This document shows, in pieces, positions 12,181-24,483 of a DNA stretch of 64,000 bases; position 1 is the stretch's first letter, and each line of letters begins with the position of its first letter. The stretch comes from Palaemon carinicauda (Eukaryota > Arthropoda > Malacostraca > Decapoda > Palaemonidae), in the NCBI RefSeq assembly GCF_036898095.1, contig NC_090731.1, positions 139,008,852 through 139,072,851 of the forward strand. Direction: 5' to 3'. Both the position numbers and the translations under genes were made by a program. The notes under the pieces were generated by a model that saw only the letters and a program-made list of their open reading frames with translations, did no database searches and was not told the DNA's origin.

Positions 12181-13056
12181 CAGAAATTCTCCTGACTCGA
12201 AATGTATATGGGATTCCTTGACTAATACTGGTCTAATTGTAATAATTTAAGAGGTTAGACTTTTTACATCAAAAGCAGAGTACGCATAAAGGAACTTTGC
12301 AAGATTTTACCTATGTTATTCTGTAACTGTTTTCGACAAGTATTCTCAATGTTTTTATAGTCTCTGAAGCTTGGTTTGCCTAATCAAGTAGAAGATCAGC
12401 ACAATGCCAAAAGATAATTGCATTTAAAGAAACTATGATGTATCACATAATATTCTGAATCTAGCCTCCAAACATTAATCAATCTTTTAGTTTCAGTAGA
12501 TGATTACTTTTTGAAAAATACAATAGATTATTTTTTAATCTAATAATGGAGTACAAAAAAATTCTGGGTTTTGGTTCTTTCGGTTATTTTTGCCACAAAA
12601 GTAATCCAAAGATAATGAAACTTGAAGGAATGATAACAAAAAACTCCAACACTAAGTAAAAAAGGTACTTTTGAACATTTATAATGACATTACAACTAAA
12701 TTTTACACCAACATATACATATATCATAAATACTAACATTAATACAACACACGCGCAAAAAAAGAAAGAAAGAAAGAAAACCGCAAGTTTAATGAAGGAT
12801 GGGAATAGGGAATCGGAAGCGCATTTTGCAAATGAGCTCGAAATTAGGAAAACGGGGATGGATGAAAAACAGCCTTTGTCAATCTCTCTAATGGAATTGT
12901 GGATTAAGCGTCATATGAAAGTTCCCACAAGAGGAAAGCATTACCGAATTAAGCTGTTTCACAATTTTCATTGTTTTAGATTATTCAAATTGAAAGACAA
13001 TAATTGATTAGTATTATTAGTCGTATTAGTAATAGAAATAATGGGGGTGTTTTAAT

Positions 13057-13058
<2 letters not shown>
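12181..13058. other. Unassigned sequence
   Basis: A 107-codon plus-strand frame at 12684-13007 (KKKERKK-rich, then SISLMELWIKRHMKV) has no recognised domain and starts in AT-rich low-complexity sequence. Not called as a gene. Confidence 0.35.

Positions 13059-13133
<75 letters not shown>
13059..13133. repeat. (GA)n microsatellite
   Basis: Pure GA array. Confidence 0.97.
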
Positions 13134-13136
<3 letters not shown>

Positions 13137-13730
13137 TAGTGTTTGATTTTACTGCCGAGGCTAAATTTAACTCTATGATTACTTATTATAATGGAAAATT
13201 TCATGCCAAAAATGTTAATGACCTTTGGCTAAATATACCACCGATAGAACAAAAAAGTTTTTCTTGTCTTGTCTTAAAAGTAGATTCTAATTTTTTTTTA
13301 AAATATTATTTTGGCCGTAGCTGTTCCTTTTTATTCCATTAAGTAGCACCGGAATACTCTCTGACGCAAATCCTTTGTGTAGACACAAAAAGAGAAGACT
13401 TTGAAGAATGAGAAAGTATTGTCGATAACTAATTTTATGCAAATTTTCTTATTAAGAATAGGATGGCATACATTAGGCGAGTTGAAAGTCAAATCAATCA
13501 CAACTTTGAGTCAGAGAACTAAAACGAGAAGACATTGGATTTTCTCTTTGACCAATAAGTGTTAAAATTTTGTTAGCTTTACATTATGTTTTAAACAATA
13601 AGTATGTAAGATACAAAGGGTCTCTAGTCTGAGTTATTAAATGCGGAATAACTAAATCGAAGGGTTTTTTATTATACCGCAATTCGTGTATAAGAGTTGA
13701 TTCAAATTTTCAGCGTTGTATCTTAGTTCT
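13134..13730. other. Unassigned AT-rich sequence
   Basis: No supported gene; a 67-codon frame at 13139-13342 lacks a domain. Confidence 0.4.
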
Positions 13731-13738
13731 TAATAATG

Positions 13739-13787
<49 letters not shown>

Positions 13788-13800
13788 TAATAATAATGAT
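13731..13800. repeat. (AAT)n microsatellite
   Basis: Tandem TAA units with a few C and G changes near the end. No LINE tail motif next to it. Confidence 0.95.
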
Positions 13801-15111
13801 AGTAATGATAAATTTCCTGAATTTCCATTTTTATATTACTATTGTGATTCGAGGAAACTGTTTAATAGAGATGTTAATATTGATAACGCCATTGTGGGAA
13901 ATATTTTTTTTTCTTTTTTATTCATAGGAAGAATTATAAGTTGAATCCTCTTTTAGAAAACTTTTACCATGATGGTCTTATTTCCTACTAGTCCAGTCAT
14001 GGGAATATCGAACCTAGAGAGTAGATACGGGGAAGGCTGATGGACTGATCTGCAAAGTAGAATCGAGTTCAATCGAAGAGTTCTGTTATTGTGTATTTTA
14101 TACATTACAGTAGCTATCTTTAAAGATGGAGGAACCAAATTGTGGGATATTATGTGTTTACTGTGATATATTGCTGCAATACTAGCTGAATGAAAGATAT
14201 CAAGATCATATCTATTTCACAAATCATCCTTGGTGAGGCAATATCACATGATTTCGGGACATAGTGTCATTTATTTTGCAAGAACAATAAAGAAATGTGA
14301 AGAAACAAAAAAGTCTTATCAGCAGCCAAACCGATCAAATTTAAGCTTAGAGGTTGGGACAAAGTAAGTTGAATTTAGGACACATTTAAGAAATTGTCTA
14401 AAGCTTTTACCCTCTTAAATGAAACATGTTTAATGCCATGTATTCATCATTATGTCCTGTTACCTTCGGACCTGATATACAAGTAGATATGTCTTAGGCA
14501 GCAAAGTGGCCTCTTAATTATTTACAGAGGACAGGCTTTTCTAGATCCTATGATGAAGTCAGACATAACAAACAATCTGCTATTGAAAGCTGCACAACTG
14601 TACCAGGGATGCCAGAGATGATAGATTTGTACAATGGGAGACAACGTGAACCATAGACAAGTTACCTAAACACCCCCCCCCCCCCACCCGGCAAAGGACC
14701 CTGATACTGGAGGGGTACTTTCACGGCAACCACGCAGCAGAGTAAACAGATGATGAAAGATGTTTCTCTAAGTCTTCTAACAGAGAAGGAAAATAGTTGG
14801 TTTTGTTTTAGCATGAAAATATTAAAGGTATCTGAATGTAAAATATTAGAAAAAAAAGGAATACCTGTGATGTATTATGAAGATTTTATGATTATGAAGT
14901 GAATCTCAAATAGGGTCTAGAGGATTTTATTGATGGTGAACGTAAGCTCAGTATCTTTCCCGTTTTCCCATTTTTCCTTGCACTGAAGTTGTACCCTAAT
15001 TAGGTCCTTGAAACGACTATTGAAAAACCGTCTGTTATATATCTATTGGTCGTATCTGTGTTGGAATTTTCTGCATAAGAAGATTAAACGTAGCTCAATT
15101 CATTGAAAAAT

Positions 15112-15114
<3 letters not shown>
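13801..15114. other. Unassigned sequence
   Basis: No gene recognised. A 14-C homopolymer lies at 14672-14685. Confidence 0.4.

Positions 15115-15193
<79 letters not shown>
15115..15193. repeat. (GA)n microsatellite
   Basis: Pure GA array of about 39 units. Confidence 0.97.
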
Positions 15194-15195
<2 letters not shown>

Positions 15196-15448
15196 CACTG
15201 AATATGTGGTACTACGAAGAATGGAAGGAATAGGATGAAAAGCTGAAATCATTGTCCGATTTTCATATTAAAGTTAACTTCTTCCTTACGATTTCTGATT
15301 ACGAAAAGCTTCATGAATTTCCGCATTTGTTTTAGGATAGATTCTTCTTTTTTTTTGTGAATGAGGGAAAAGTAAAACAATGATTCTATCATTACCCACA
15401 ATGGAGCCCGAATAACCTTACTACTTAAAATGACGACATGTAAGCGAA

Positions 15449-15524
<76 letters not shown>

Positions 15525-15737
15525 GCTAAGCTACAACCCTAGTTGGAAAAGCAAGATGCTATAAGCACAAGGACTCCGACAGGGAAATATAGCCCAGTGA
15601 GCAAAGGAAATTAGGAAATAAATAAACGATATGAAAAGTAATAAACAATTAAAATGAAATATTTCAAGAATAGTAACAACATTAAAACAGATCTTTCTTA
15701 TATAAACTATATAAAGAGACTTATGTCAGCCTGTTCA
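15449..15737 (-). mobile_element. LINE 3' UTR and (TAA)n tail, 5'-truncated
   Basis: On the minus strand this copy starts at GAACAGGCTGACATAAGT, which is the last coding codons and stop of the LINE at 2100-2530. It then runs through the same 3' UTR into TTGTAGCTTAGCTAATAAT repeats (plus strand 15449-15523). Unlike the SINE-like copies it continues to the LINE coding end, so it is a dead-on-arrival LINE copy and provides the link between LINE and SINE tails. Confidence 0.85.
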
Positions 15738-15827
15738 ATTATTGTATTTATTTAATTATCAGCAAACAAATGGTTCATGTTTCTAATTTTATATGTCGTA
15801 AAGTTGCTATAATAATATCTTGATGTT

Positions 15828-15830
<3 letters not shown>

Positions 15831-15919
<89 letters not shown>
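15831..15919. repeat. (TA)n-(TG)n compound microsatellite
   Basis: About 29 TA units then about 15 TG units. Confidence 0.97.
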
Positions 15920-15922
<3 letters not shown>

Positions 15923-17796
15923 GTGAGTGTGTGTTTACTTTCCTGTACAGTTAAGGCTTTATCAGTAATTTTATTGTCTTCTTTTTCTGTGTGACTTGGC
16001 AGTAATATTAACTCGCCGATTCCAGGAAAATCTATCATAAAGGTTTTTGCGTTGTCGTGGAAATTGATAATTGTCAGGTAACGATAATCTTATTGGAATT
16101 TATTCTATTTAGGTTGGTTTTAAGAAACGAATAACCATTGTCTCATATCTTTATCAAAACTCAAACAACGAGTTATGTGCCATACGGTACCAAATGCAAA
16201 TTGTCTAACAATAAGATGTGTTCATGTTCCCATTGTGCAATGGTTTTATTCCTGTCTATAATATATCTTAACAGCCAACGTTGCCGTCGTCAATGAAAAG
16301 CTGTCAGCAACAATCCATGCGAATCTAAAAATAGCAAGACTTGGTTCGATGACGTCAATGCCTTAACAAGTTCAAATTCCAAGCTGACAAACAGAAGCCA
16401 TTTGTGTAATTTGCTGTGTCTTACAGTCTATAAGTGTTGGCTTAAGTGCATCGAATTTATTCTTTCTATTGATTATGTCGGTAATGAAATACTATAACTA
16501 TAAATGGTTTTGTAGTGATATTCATTTTATGCTTTTTTAAAAACCGTAGGTTGATTGGTTGAGAAGGAAGCGTAGGCTGGGAAATAAAAAGGAGACCTTT
16601 CAACATGGATAAGGAAGATCTGGTTAATGCTGCATACGTTTGTTATCAAGCTTGGAACCACTGATAGGAAATGGTCAAGAATGTAATGCTTTATTTCTTT
16701 CCGGCGCGAAATTCATATTATATTAAGAAAAAGGACCTAAATAATCATAACTCTTAACATATTAAGATAACGATGAAAGAAAGTGAGACTGTGGAAATAA
16801 AGTATACAGTATACACTCTTCAAGGAAATGAAATGATGGTAATGGTTAAAGTACTGGAAAGATTACTGAAAAAAAATAAAATCTCTTGACTTAGGTGTCC
16901 TGAATATTAACAAAAATATGAATAAAATCCATAACAAAGTTTTTGCAAGAAAGTATTCATGATTATTTTGTAAATTTTCTTTATTCTGTGTCCTCTACAC
17001 CTATTTCCTTATTCCTACCACTCGACCTTTGCAACATGTGTTTTTAGACGAATATACATTATACATTCATGTTTGACCTTGCCTGAATATCGCTGTTTTC
17101 CTCGCAATTACATTCGATGAGATGTCAAATGCAGACGCCCAATTAACTGTCTCATTTCCATTTCCTTTATATCTTCAAGCAAATAAAATTGCTCGTTTGT
17201 AAAATTTTTAATTCAATCGGTTTAATATTATATCCATTACTTGATATTAAGCCAAGTAATACATCTGAATTCACCTGCTTTATAAAACCTGTGATATTTT
17301 CGTCCTTACGAACAGATGAATTATATACCACCGAACTGCATTTAGCAACAAGATATCGCAATTGCGATAAGAACAACTTCAACATTTCTGAATAGAGAAT
17401 CAACCGTACCGATTGAATATGCTTTTCACTACGTTCATATCACAATGTAGGAATCATACAAAAAATTATCATCTTTTGTTGAAGTTTCTATGTTTTCACA
17501 GTATGGCCTTTTATGGGTTTTGGTTTATTTGTATTTGAGGAATCGAGAATATTCACCTATCCTTATTTATCCAAATCTTATGTGGCTACCAAATCCTATG
17601 GATACTGATTAATATGCAAACGATAACTACATGCAACATGCAAACTCACAAAAATTTCATAAAAGGGTTTTGGAGAAGTTATCTGTAGTTTGGGAATATT
17701 TTCATTATGCCATCATTTTAAGTTTCAACAATATTCCGCAAGTAATATTTTAAGATAATATATTTGACTATCGCCATGTAGGATATTTTTGGTTTG

Positions 17797-17799
<3 letters not shown>
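15920..17799. other. Unassigned sequence
   Basis: Lower repeat density than elsewhere. Overlapping frames on both strands near 17167-17403 cannot both be genes and show no domain. Confidence 0.4.

Positions 17800-17882
<83 letters not shown>
17800..17882. repeat. (TA)n microsatellite
   Basis: TA array with one TTA break, followed by short TG sequence. Confidence 0.97.
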
Positions 17883-18153
17883 GTGTGTGTGTATGTATGT
17901 ATATCTTATCTTTCTGAGTGGGAAAACCTTAGAGTGTTGAAAGAGCTTGTCTATCGTCATGATCAGCATAGCTGTATTAGTCAGAGCCACTCATATCAGG
18001 TTGGTTTGATGTCAGTGATCAGACTGAAATCTCCTACCATCACCAATCTGCAGTTGCCAACGTGATGATGAAAATGGGCAAACCTCAGACATGAATATTG
18101 ACATGCCTTGTACTGCAGTGGACTAGAAATTACCGCTTTTGTTCTTGTGTGTA

Positions 18154-18157
<4 letters not shown>
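17883..18157 (+). other. Probable repeat fragment, unassigned
   Basis: Contains HDQHSCISQSHSYQVG-encoding sequence and CCAATCTGCAGTTGCC. I suspect a decapod dispersed repeat from memory but cannot name it. Confidence 0.3.
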
Positions 18158-18476
<319 letters not shown>

Positions 18477-18479
<3 letters not shown>

Positions 18480-19980
18480 AGGTAATTAAATATAGAGAGT
18501 GATAGTTTTGTTATACATAACATTTTGTGCATATACTTTGAACTGCTTGTCATGTCTCCTGAATCCTTGGGGTGGGGTTGGCACTAACGGGCAAATAACA
18601 GCTTATCAATCACCACGGCATTTCTACTTTTCCTTATGAGTCGTTGATGAACTCTACTTACAGAATATTGGCTGCTTCTTACACTTCCACCGAAGATACA
18701 TCTGCTGTACCTCATCCTCCCGTATCTGAATATAAAGCCCTTCCTTTCCAATGGGTCTTTCCCCATAATCCCTTTTACCCCTGTAACGCTTCAGGATTAT
18801 AGTCTTTTCACTCATCTGTCATTATTCACCTTTATTTCCCCACATGATTAAACAACTTCAGACCACTCTGATATCTCTTATTACCCATGAAAAACTTTTT
18901 CACTACTTAAATATATTGCATCATGTCATGTCCTATATGTACTATGCTAACGTTTGATTTTGATTGAATTTACTTTAATTTTTTATTTCATTTGAGCTCA
19001 TCTTTTTTTTTTTTTATTTTTATTGAATTATCTTTTTTTTTTCATTTGAGCTCATCTTTCACAATCACAATATCTTATGAGATATCATATAGGTTGATAT
19101 ATATACACACACCGATTTGCTTTGTCAACGGTAGCCTACATGTCAGTTACAATAAAACTAGAATTTTAGCCTGAATATTATCTTGAGTCATAAATTTTGA
19201 ATCAGTTGACTAGAGAAATCATGGTTTTTAAAATTTTGTATGAATTAAGTTTGACTTTAGAATGAAGAAAACTTCCGTAATGTCATAAGTGCATATAACA
19301 CATGTAAAATATGCCAAGTTTTCATCGGTCTTACTTGAGAATAAAAAAGGATAGCAAGTCGGACGTGTGAATATATCTCACAGCTTCAAAGGACATCTAT
19401 GTTCATGTCGTGTCTGAGCTACATAACCATTGTTGTCTGATATGGATGAAGACAAGTGAAAGAAGTCAAGAAACTACTTTTATGTTAGTAGACGTTTGGG
19501 CTTTGAAGATAATGTTAAACGTGTCATTAACGATATCAAGAGAAGCATAATTAAATAGGTGTATTATTAACGTATAAATTCATTATTACCTCAGAAGGAA
19601 GAACAATTGAATCAATAGATGAATCTCTTTGATATATGCTGAATGATAAAGAGAAGGGTGAGAGGGATTCATCGTTTGGAAACGAAGTGAGATTAGCGCA
19701 CAGATGGTCCGCATGAATCAAAGCTTTTTAAAAATCTTCCGAAAAATTTAAGTACAATAAAATTGTAACACGGGCGATCCAAAATGCTGCAATATAAAAT
19801 GATAGATGTAATACCAGAGATAGACAGATGAGGGTAAAATATACCTTTACCAGCTGCTGAAATATTCCCCCCCCCCCTTCTTTTGAAAATAAATTTTAAA
19901 GACTGATTCTCTTGATACTGTTGAAATTATTCTTTCTTTCCCTGCTTTTAAATGCCAATTTTCACTTCTTAACATTAACC
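18477..19980. other. Unassigned sequence
   Basis: A 60-codon minus frame at 18584-18766 has no domain. A short C homopolymer lies at about 19867. No supported gene. Confidence 0.4.
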
Positions 19981-20234
19981 TGTGACGAAGCAGGGAGAGG
20001 GTTGTGAACTCAAAGGCAGTGTGAGAGCAACTGAGTTCTTTATTAAGGAACACTCTCCTTTATATACAAAACCTCAAGGCAACAGGAAAATACATGTTCG
20101 AGAAAGTGACAATGTTACAGAGAAAAACCAGACATGAATTTTCATGTTCGTTTTAGTGCAAGGGAAGAGCGAAGATACAAGCATAATATACACAAAAGGA
20201 ATTATGTACAATTGTGTGACACACGGTTGGTACA
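19981..20234 (-). mobile_element. Long terminal repeat of an LTR retrotransposon
   Basis: Read on the minus strand, a 254-bp unit begins TGTACCAACCGTGTGTCACA and ends CTTCGTCACA, giving TG...CA termini. It contains a TATATAAAGG TATA box (plus 20058-20067) and an AATAAA signal about 20 bp later (plus 20038-20043), the order expected for U3-R. The base run just 5' of it on the minus strand is TTTAGAGGGGGAGCCA, a polypurine tract, so this is probably a 3' LTR. U3 ends of the same family are rearranged at 44796-44940. No target duplication is seen at its two edges, consistent with attached internal sequence rather than a solo LTR. Confidence 0.75.
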
Positions 20235-20345
20235 TGGCTCCCCCTCTAAAAATGACATACTGAACATGTTAAATAGGTGCCCTGAATCTGGAGAGGTAGT
20301 AGTAAAAACTGCGCCGATTAGCGGCAGTGAGTGGCTGTAGAAGTC
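20235..20345 (-). mobile_element. Polypurine tract and truncated internal end of the LTR element
   Basis: The minus strand carries AGAGGGGGAG immediately upstream of the LTR, a typical plus-strand primer site. About 100 bp of internal sequence remain before the element is cut off near the foldback repeat at 20353. No coding domain survives. Confidence 0.55.
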
Positions 20346-20352
20346 GTTGGTT

Positions 20353-20510
20353 GGGAAGCCATTAGTCTTATTCTTCATAAGTATTTCAGAATTCGAAAGT
20401 CAGTTGAGCATTGGAAACAGTAAGGTAATATTTATATCCGTCCAAGAAATTGTTTTTTTGGATTCCTGTTATCATTTAATATTTATGAAGAATAAGACTA
20501 ATGGCTTCCC
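20353..20510. mobile_element. Short foldback element with perfect 28-bp inverted ends
   Basis: The first 28 bases (20353-20380, starting GGGAAGCCATTAGTC) are the exact reverse complement of the last 28 (20483-20510). The 102-bp centre is unique. No clear target duplication flanks it. It could be a MITE or a local inverted duplication. Confidence 0.6.
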
Positions 20511-21905
20511 TGTGTGTTTTATGTTTTCACAATATTCATCTCCATCTTGTCTTTGAACTCTCATTTCCTACATGTCTTTCTTCATTAACTTTTTCTTATT
20601 TTCCTTCCACTTGTTGAATTAGAAATGTAGTGTTTGCGATAATTTATCGATTTGGTACTGTAGATAATGCTTTTATGCCAGTAATTTTTAGAATAACACT
20701 TTAATTTTGTTAATAGTACTTTGTTTGGCTTTTACATTCATAAAATATTGTAAAAGAGAAAAAAAATATTTCCTCTGGTGTGAATAGAATAAGAAATTTC
20801 TATTAATGCTTCGTGAATTATCTGTGGTGGAAAAATTTCGTACTCTAAGCATATGCGAAAACAAAATGATTTTTCAGTTTTTTTTTTTATCAATCTAGAT
20901 AAATAGATTTTTTTTTTTTACAGGTTTCCATATATCATGAATGTGTTTACTTGAATGATTCCAAGTAAGCAACTATACGTAAATAAAAAATGCGTATAAA
21001 ATGGAAAGTGTGCAAACTCTTAACCATCATGCATTTTCTCCTTTTCTTTTTCAGTCTTATGGGTCGAGCAACCTAATGGAAAACAGAAGGGTCAGGAAGT
21101 GTGGGGTAAGTAGCAAGGAACCTATCTCTTTTAACTTTGAAAACCTGAGAATTACAGTTAAAAAACTACAGAATTGGGCAGTAGACGTGCAAGAAACATG
21201 AACCTGTACCGCACATTTCATACACGCTCGAACACTGCAATGTCCTTGCTTTTTTATCTCTCTTATCTCCCGCACTGGTAATAGAAATACCTATTTAAGC
21301 TTGCCTTTGCATGTTTCACATTGGTTTTATGTGACATTGTTGCCGTCAGCTGTTTGCACATAAGTATGAGATCTTGTTGAAAAAGACTTCACTTACATTT
21401 ACCTCACACAAACAATCTAACTTTGGTAACTGGAGAAATATGGTGTTTTAACAAAAAAAAAAAAAAAAGAAAAGGAGGAAAAAAAATAAATCTTGTGAAA
21501 TGAGTGAACAGTTATCGCTTGAAACCCTCCCTTCGTCTTCACTTGGCTCCCGATCCTGAAAACCCTTCCCAATTTTCTCATAAACCCATTCATTCAATGG
21601 TTGCTATGTCGAACCGCCTACTCAGACTCATCCCATCAGAAGGGAATCATCAATCATTTCCCGTCTAGGAATTATTATTACCTGTCATATCTATGGTTGA
21701 GTCATAGCCCATGTTGTTGATGCTGTTTGCTACCGATGGTGAAATCAAGCCAGAAATGTAGGGGAATGCAAGGGTACTTGTGGGAAGATGATGATATATT
21801 TTTCGCCCTAAGTATGAGGTTATGTACAACTGTGAACTATACGTGAAACATAAATTGTGAAAACATTGTTGGCATTTGCGCGAAGTCGAATGCACTTATA
21901 TATTA

Positions 21906-21907
<2 letters not shown>
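20511..21907. other. Unassigned AT-rich sequence
   Basis: No recognised gene. Poly-T at 20879-20889 and poly-A at about 21450. Confidence 0.4.

Positions 21908-21981
<74 letters not shown>
21908..21981. repeat. (TA)n microsatellite at left edge of the PLE palindrome
   Basis: Pure TA, separated by about 26 bp from the end of the left Penelope-like arm. Confidence 0.95.
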
Positions 21982-21985
<4 letters not shown>

Positions 21986-22063
21986 AGGAATTACAGGTGA
22001 AGATATAATATTTGGTGTGCAGCAGGGTCCAAAAAACATCAGTTAAAAGGCCATAATTTATTT

Positions 22064-22102
22064 AGAGACGTTTCGAACATTGCAATGTTCATTATCAATC
22101 TG
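22064..22102 (-). ncRNA. Degenerate hammerhead-ribozyme-like motif, left PLE tail
   Basis: Mirror copy of the motif at 26507-26545: palindromic GAACATTGCAATGTTC stem followed by GAAAC and GTC on the minus strand. See the right copy for the core analysis. Confidence 0.5.
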
Positions 22103-22306
22103 TAAAAGATAATATAAAATTCTTAAAATTTGTACAATAATTTAAAACAAAATAGTAAAAGAGTATTAAAACATTATTGATTTTATAACGGAAAATCGTA
22201 AAAAAACTAAAACAGTAAAACAAAAGAGAACCAGTGCTCACCAGACCATCCATAGGAAAAGGTGAAGAACGAATGAGTAAAAATTGTTACCCACCTACGA
22301 CTTCAG

Positions 22307-23100
22307 TTATGCTAAGAAAAGAGGAGAGGCAGAGATATTAGAGTTTAAAGAAGGAACAAGCCGTTTGATATATAATGACTCAAGGGTAGTTAGAAATTCG
22401 CTTTGTTTTGTCCCACCAATAATTTTAAAGTGTTTTTTGTTTACTTGTATTTTGCACATGGCGGCATGATTCCTTATATTCGAAAATTCTGGGTTACCAA
22501 GTCTCTGACCAGTTCTAAAGCTGTATCCCATATGGCTACAGTATCTCACCTGCAACAACCTTCGGCAAGATCCAACATAGATACCGGGACATCCCGGGCA
22601 CTTGAATTTATAAATTATGTTGGACCTCATGAAGGTCTGCAGTTTGTCTTTGTAGCCAAAAAATACATTAATTTTGAGTGGATTGATTGGGATTAGTTTG
22701 ATGTTGAGGCAGCCGAACTCTTTTTCTATTATTTTCTTAAGTTTGATGGAAAACTTGTTGTCAGATAAGTAAGGAATTGTAGCGAAAATATTTTTCTTTT
22801 TGACATTATACGATGGTATTGTAGTGGAGAAATGTCGTAAAAGGAGCTTGTTTATAACCTTATGAACCATACTTTCAGGGTAAGAGTTTTGCTTGAAAAA
22901 ATTAACTAAAAATAAAATCTCCTTATGAAAGAGTGACCAGCTTGAGGAATAACGCAGCGCCCTATAAACAAGTGTGTATATAGTATTTAGTTTAAAATTA
23001 AAAAAACAGGAACTATAAAAATTGTTGGCAAGGCCAGTGTATGTCTTTTTTCGATAACCAGTTGTAATAAATTCACCATTGTCTCTGCTTACGTTAATGT
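22307..23100 (-). pseudogene. PLE C-terminal part with GIY-YIG nuclease, left copy, out of frame
   Basis: After the one-base deletion the rest of the protein remains open in a second frame. An ATG-initiated 187-residue section (22307-22870) is identical in sequence to the last 187 residues of the right copy. It holds CPGCPGIYVGSCRRLLQVR, the GIY-YIG endonuclease core, and the downstream NHAAMC and ESLYIKRLVPSLN segments. Without the shift it would follow directly on the RT at 23101. Since the rest of the frame is clean, the deletion looks recent. Confidence 0.9.
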
Positions 23101-24483
23101 CTAAAAAGGTAGAGAGTTGTTGTTCTCTTTTTCTATAGTGAACTTCATATTTTGGTGTTGAATATTTATATGGTTTAAAAACATTTCGCTATGCCATGGC
23201 TGTTTAAATAACACAAAAGTATCATCAACATATCTTCTATAATACACTGGCTTAAAAGTGTCTGGACAACTATTTAAAAATTTTTCTTCAAAAGATGACA
23301 TAAAAATATTTGCAAACAAGGGTCCTAACGGAGAACCCATGGCAACTCCATCGACCTGCGAATAGAGTTGGCCATTAAAAACAAACATGGAGTCTTGCAC
23401 AGCAAGCTCAAGAAAAGTCTTAAAATAATGTCTGTTAAAACCATGAAAAATAACTTGATCGTCATAAAAAATTTTATCTAGAATAATATTAATTGTTTCA
23501 TTTAGTGGCACATTTGTAAAAAGAGATTCTACATCAAAACTTGTCATATGTAGATCACCATCTTGTAAAATTATTTGTTGCTGAAACTCACAGCCATTTT
23601 TTAGTGAGAACTGGTTGCACGAGAAATCACTGAGCAAAGAGACAAGGTGTTTTGATATTGTATAAGACGGGTTGTTATAGGCTGCCATAATGGGTCTGAT
23701 TGGAACTCCTTCCTTATGTATCTTTGGTAGTCCATATAAAATGCTAAAAGAAGAACCTGTCACAAAAAGTTTCTGATACGTTATTTCATTTAAAATACCT
23801 TCATTTTTTAGTTTTCTCAAAAATCTGTTAATTTTGTCTTCTTTTTTGTAAATGTCCAAAAAATTTGGTTCACCATGTAACTTAAATTTAGTTTGGTCTA
23901 CAAGAATGTTATTAAACTTATCAATATAGTCTGATTTATTGAGCAGTACAACACCTTTACCCTTATCTGGTTTACAAATAACCAAACTATCTCGTTTGCC
24001 TAGTTTTTGTAGGATACTCAAATCCTCTTTCCTGAAAAACGGTGTCCAAGACACTCTCAACTTAGTGTATGTTTTATGTAAAAGGAAAGACAACTTATGT
24101 TGCAAACCACTGAGGTCATTGATCAAATTTAAACCCTTGAGTCGTTGAAAAAGTATTTCGAAAGGAAAGTAGAAGTCTGCATACTTAGGTCTGTAGGAGG
24201 GCAAATTGAAATCCAACCCAAATGATAACAAAAACTCTTCTCTTTTGGAGAGAACATAGTTAGATAAATTAAAAATACAACAGTTTCTCTTATTAAAATT
24301 AGGAGTAACAACACCTAGTGCTTTCAGTTTCTTTTGATGACGTAGTTGTACAGACGAGACATAATCATTTACAAAATCATTAAAAAGTTTCTGATAAATA
24401 AAACGGTCAATAAAAGATAAATCCTGAAAAAGTTGTTCTCGAAGGCGACAAATATTAGTACTTGTATTTTCAATAAGTTTCTG
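23101..24483 (-). pseudogene. PLE reverse transcriptase, left copy, frameshifted
   Basis: This frame encodes the RT portion of the PLE polyprotein. It includes about 118 N-terminal residues absent from the right copy (segments such as NTSTNICRLREQ and FVNDYVSSVQLRHQKKLK). It then gives GLPKIHKEGVPIRP, SFDVESLFTNVP, VDGVAMGSPLGP and the YVDD catalytic box within RRYVDDTFVLF. It stops at SLPF, where a run of six T in the right copy is five here (minus strand, near 23102-23106), turning the TTA of LPFLDI into a stop. An ATG at 24510 lies in antisense right-arm sequence and is not the native start. Amino-acid differences from the right copy that I can see are E/Q, T/N, K/N and P/A, four in about 330 residues. 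Confidence 0.9.
24126..24481. other. Loop of the PLE palindrome
   Basis: The only unpaired part of the inverted repeat, 356 bp. It is the left copy's unique N-terminal coding sequence. Left and right arms both begin at a TGATCA palindrome (24120-24125 and 24482-24487). Confidence 0.9.

Noticed and set aside
24433..24481. ATG starts of the PLE frames (24433 plus, 24510 minus) as native starts
   Set aside because: Each lies in the antisense sequence of the opposite arm. The native N-terminus is missing from both copies.
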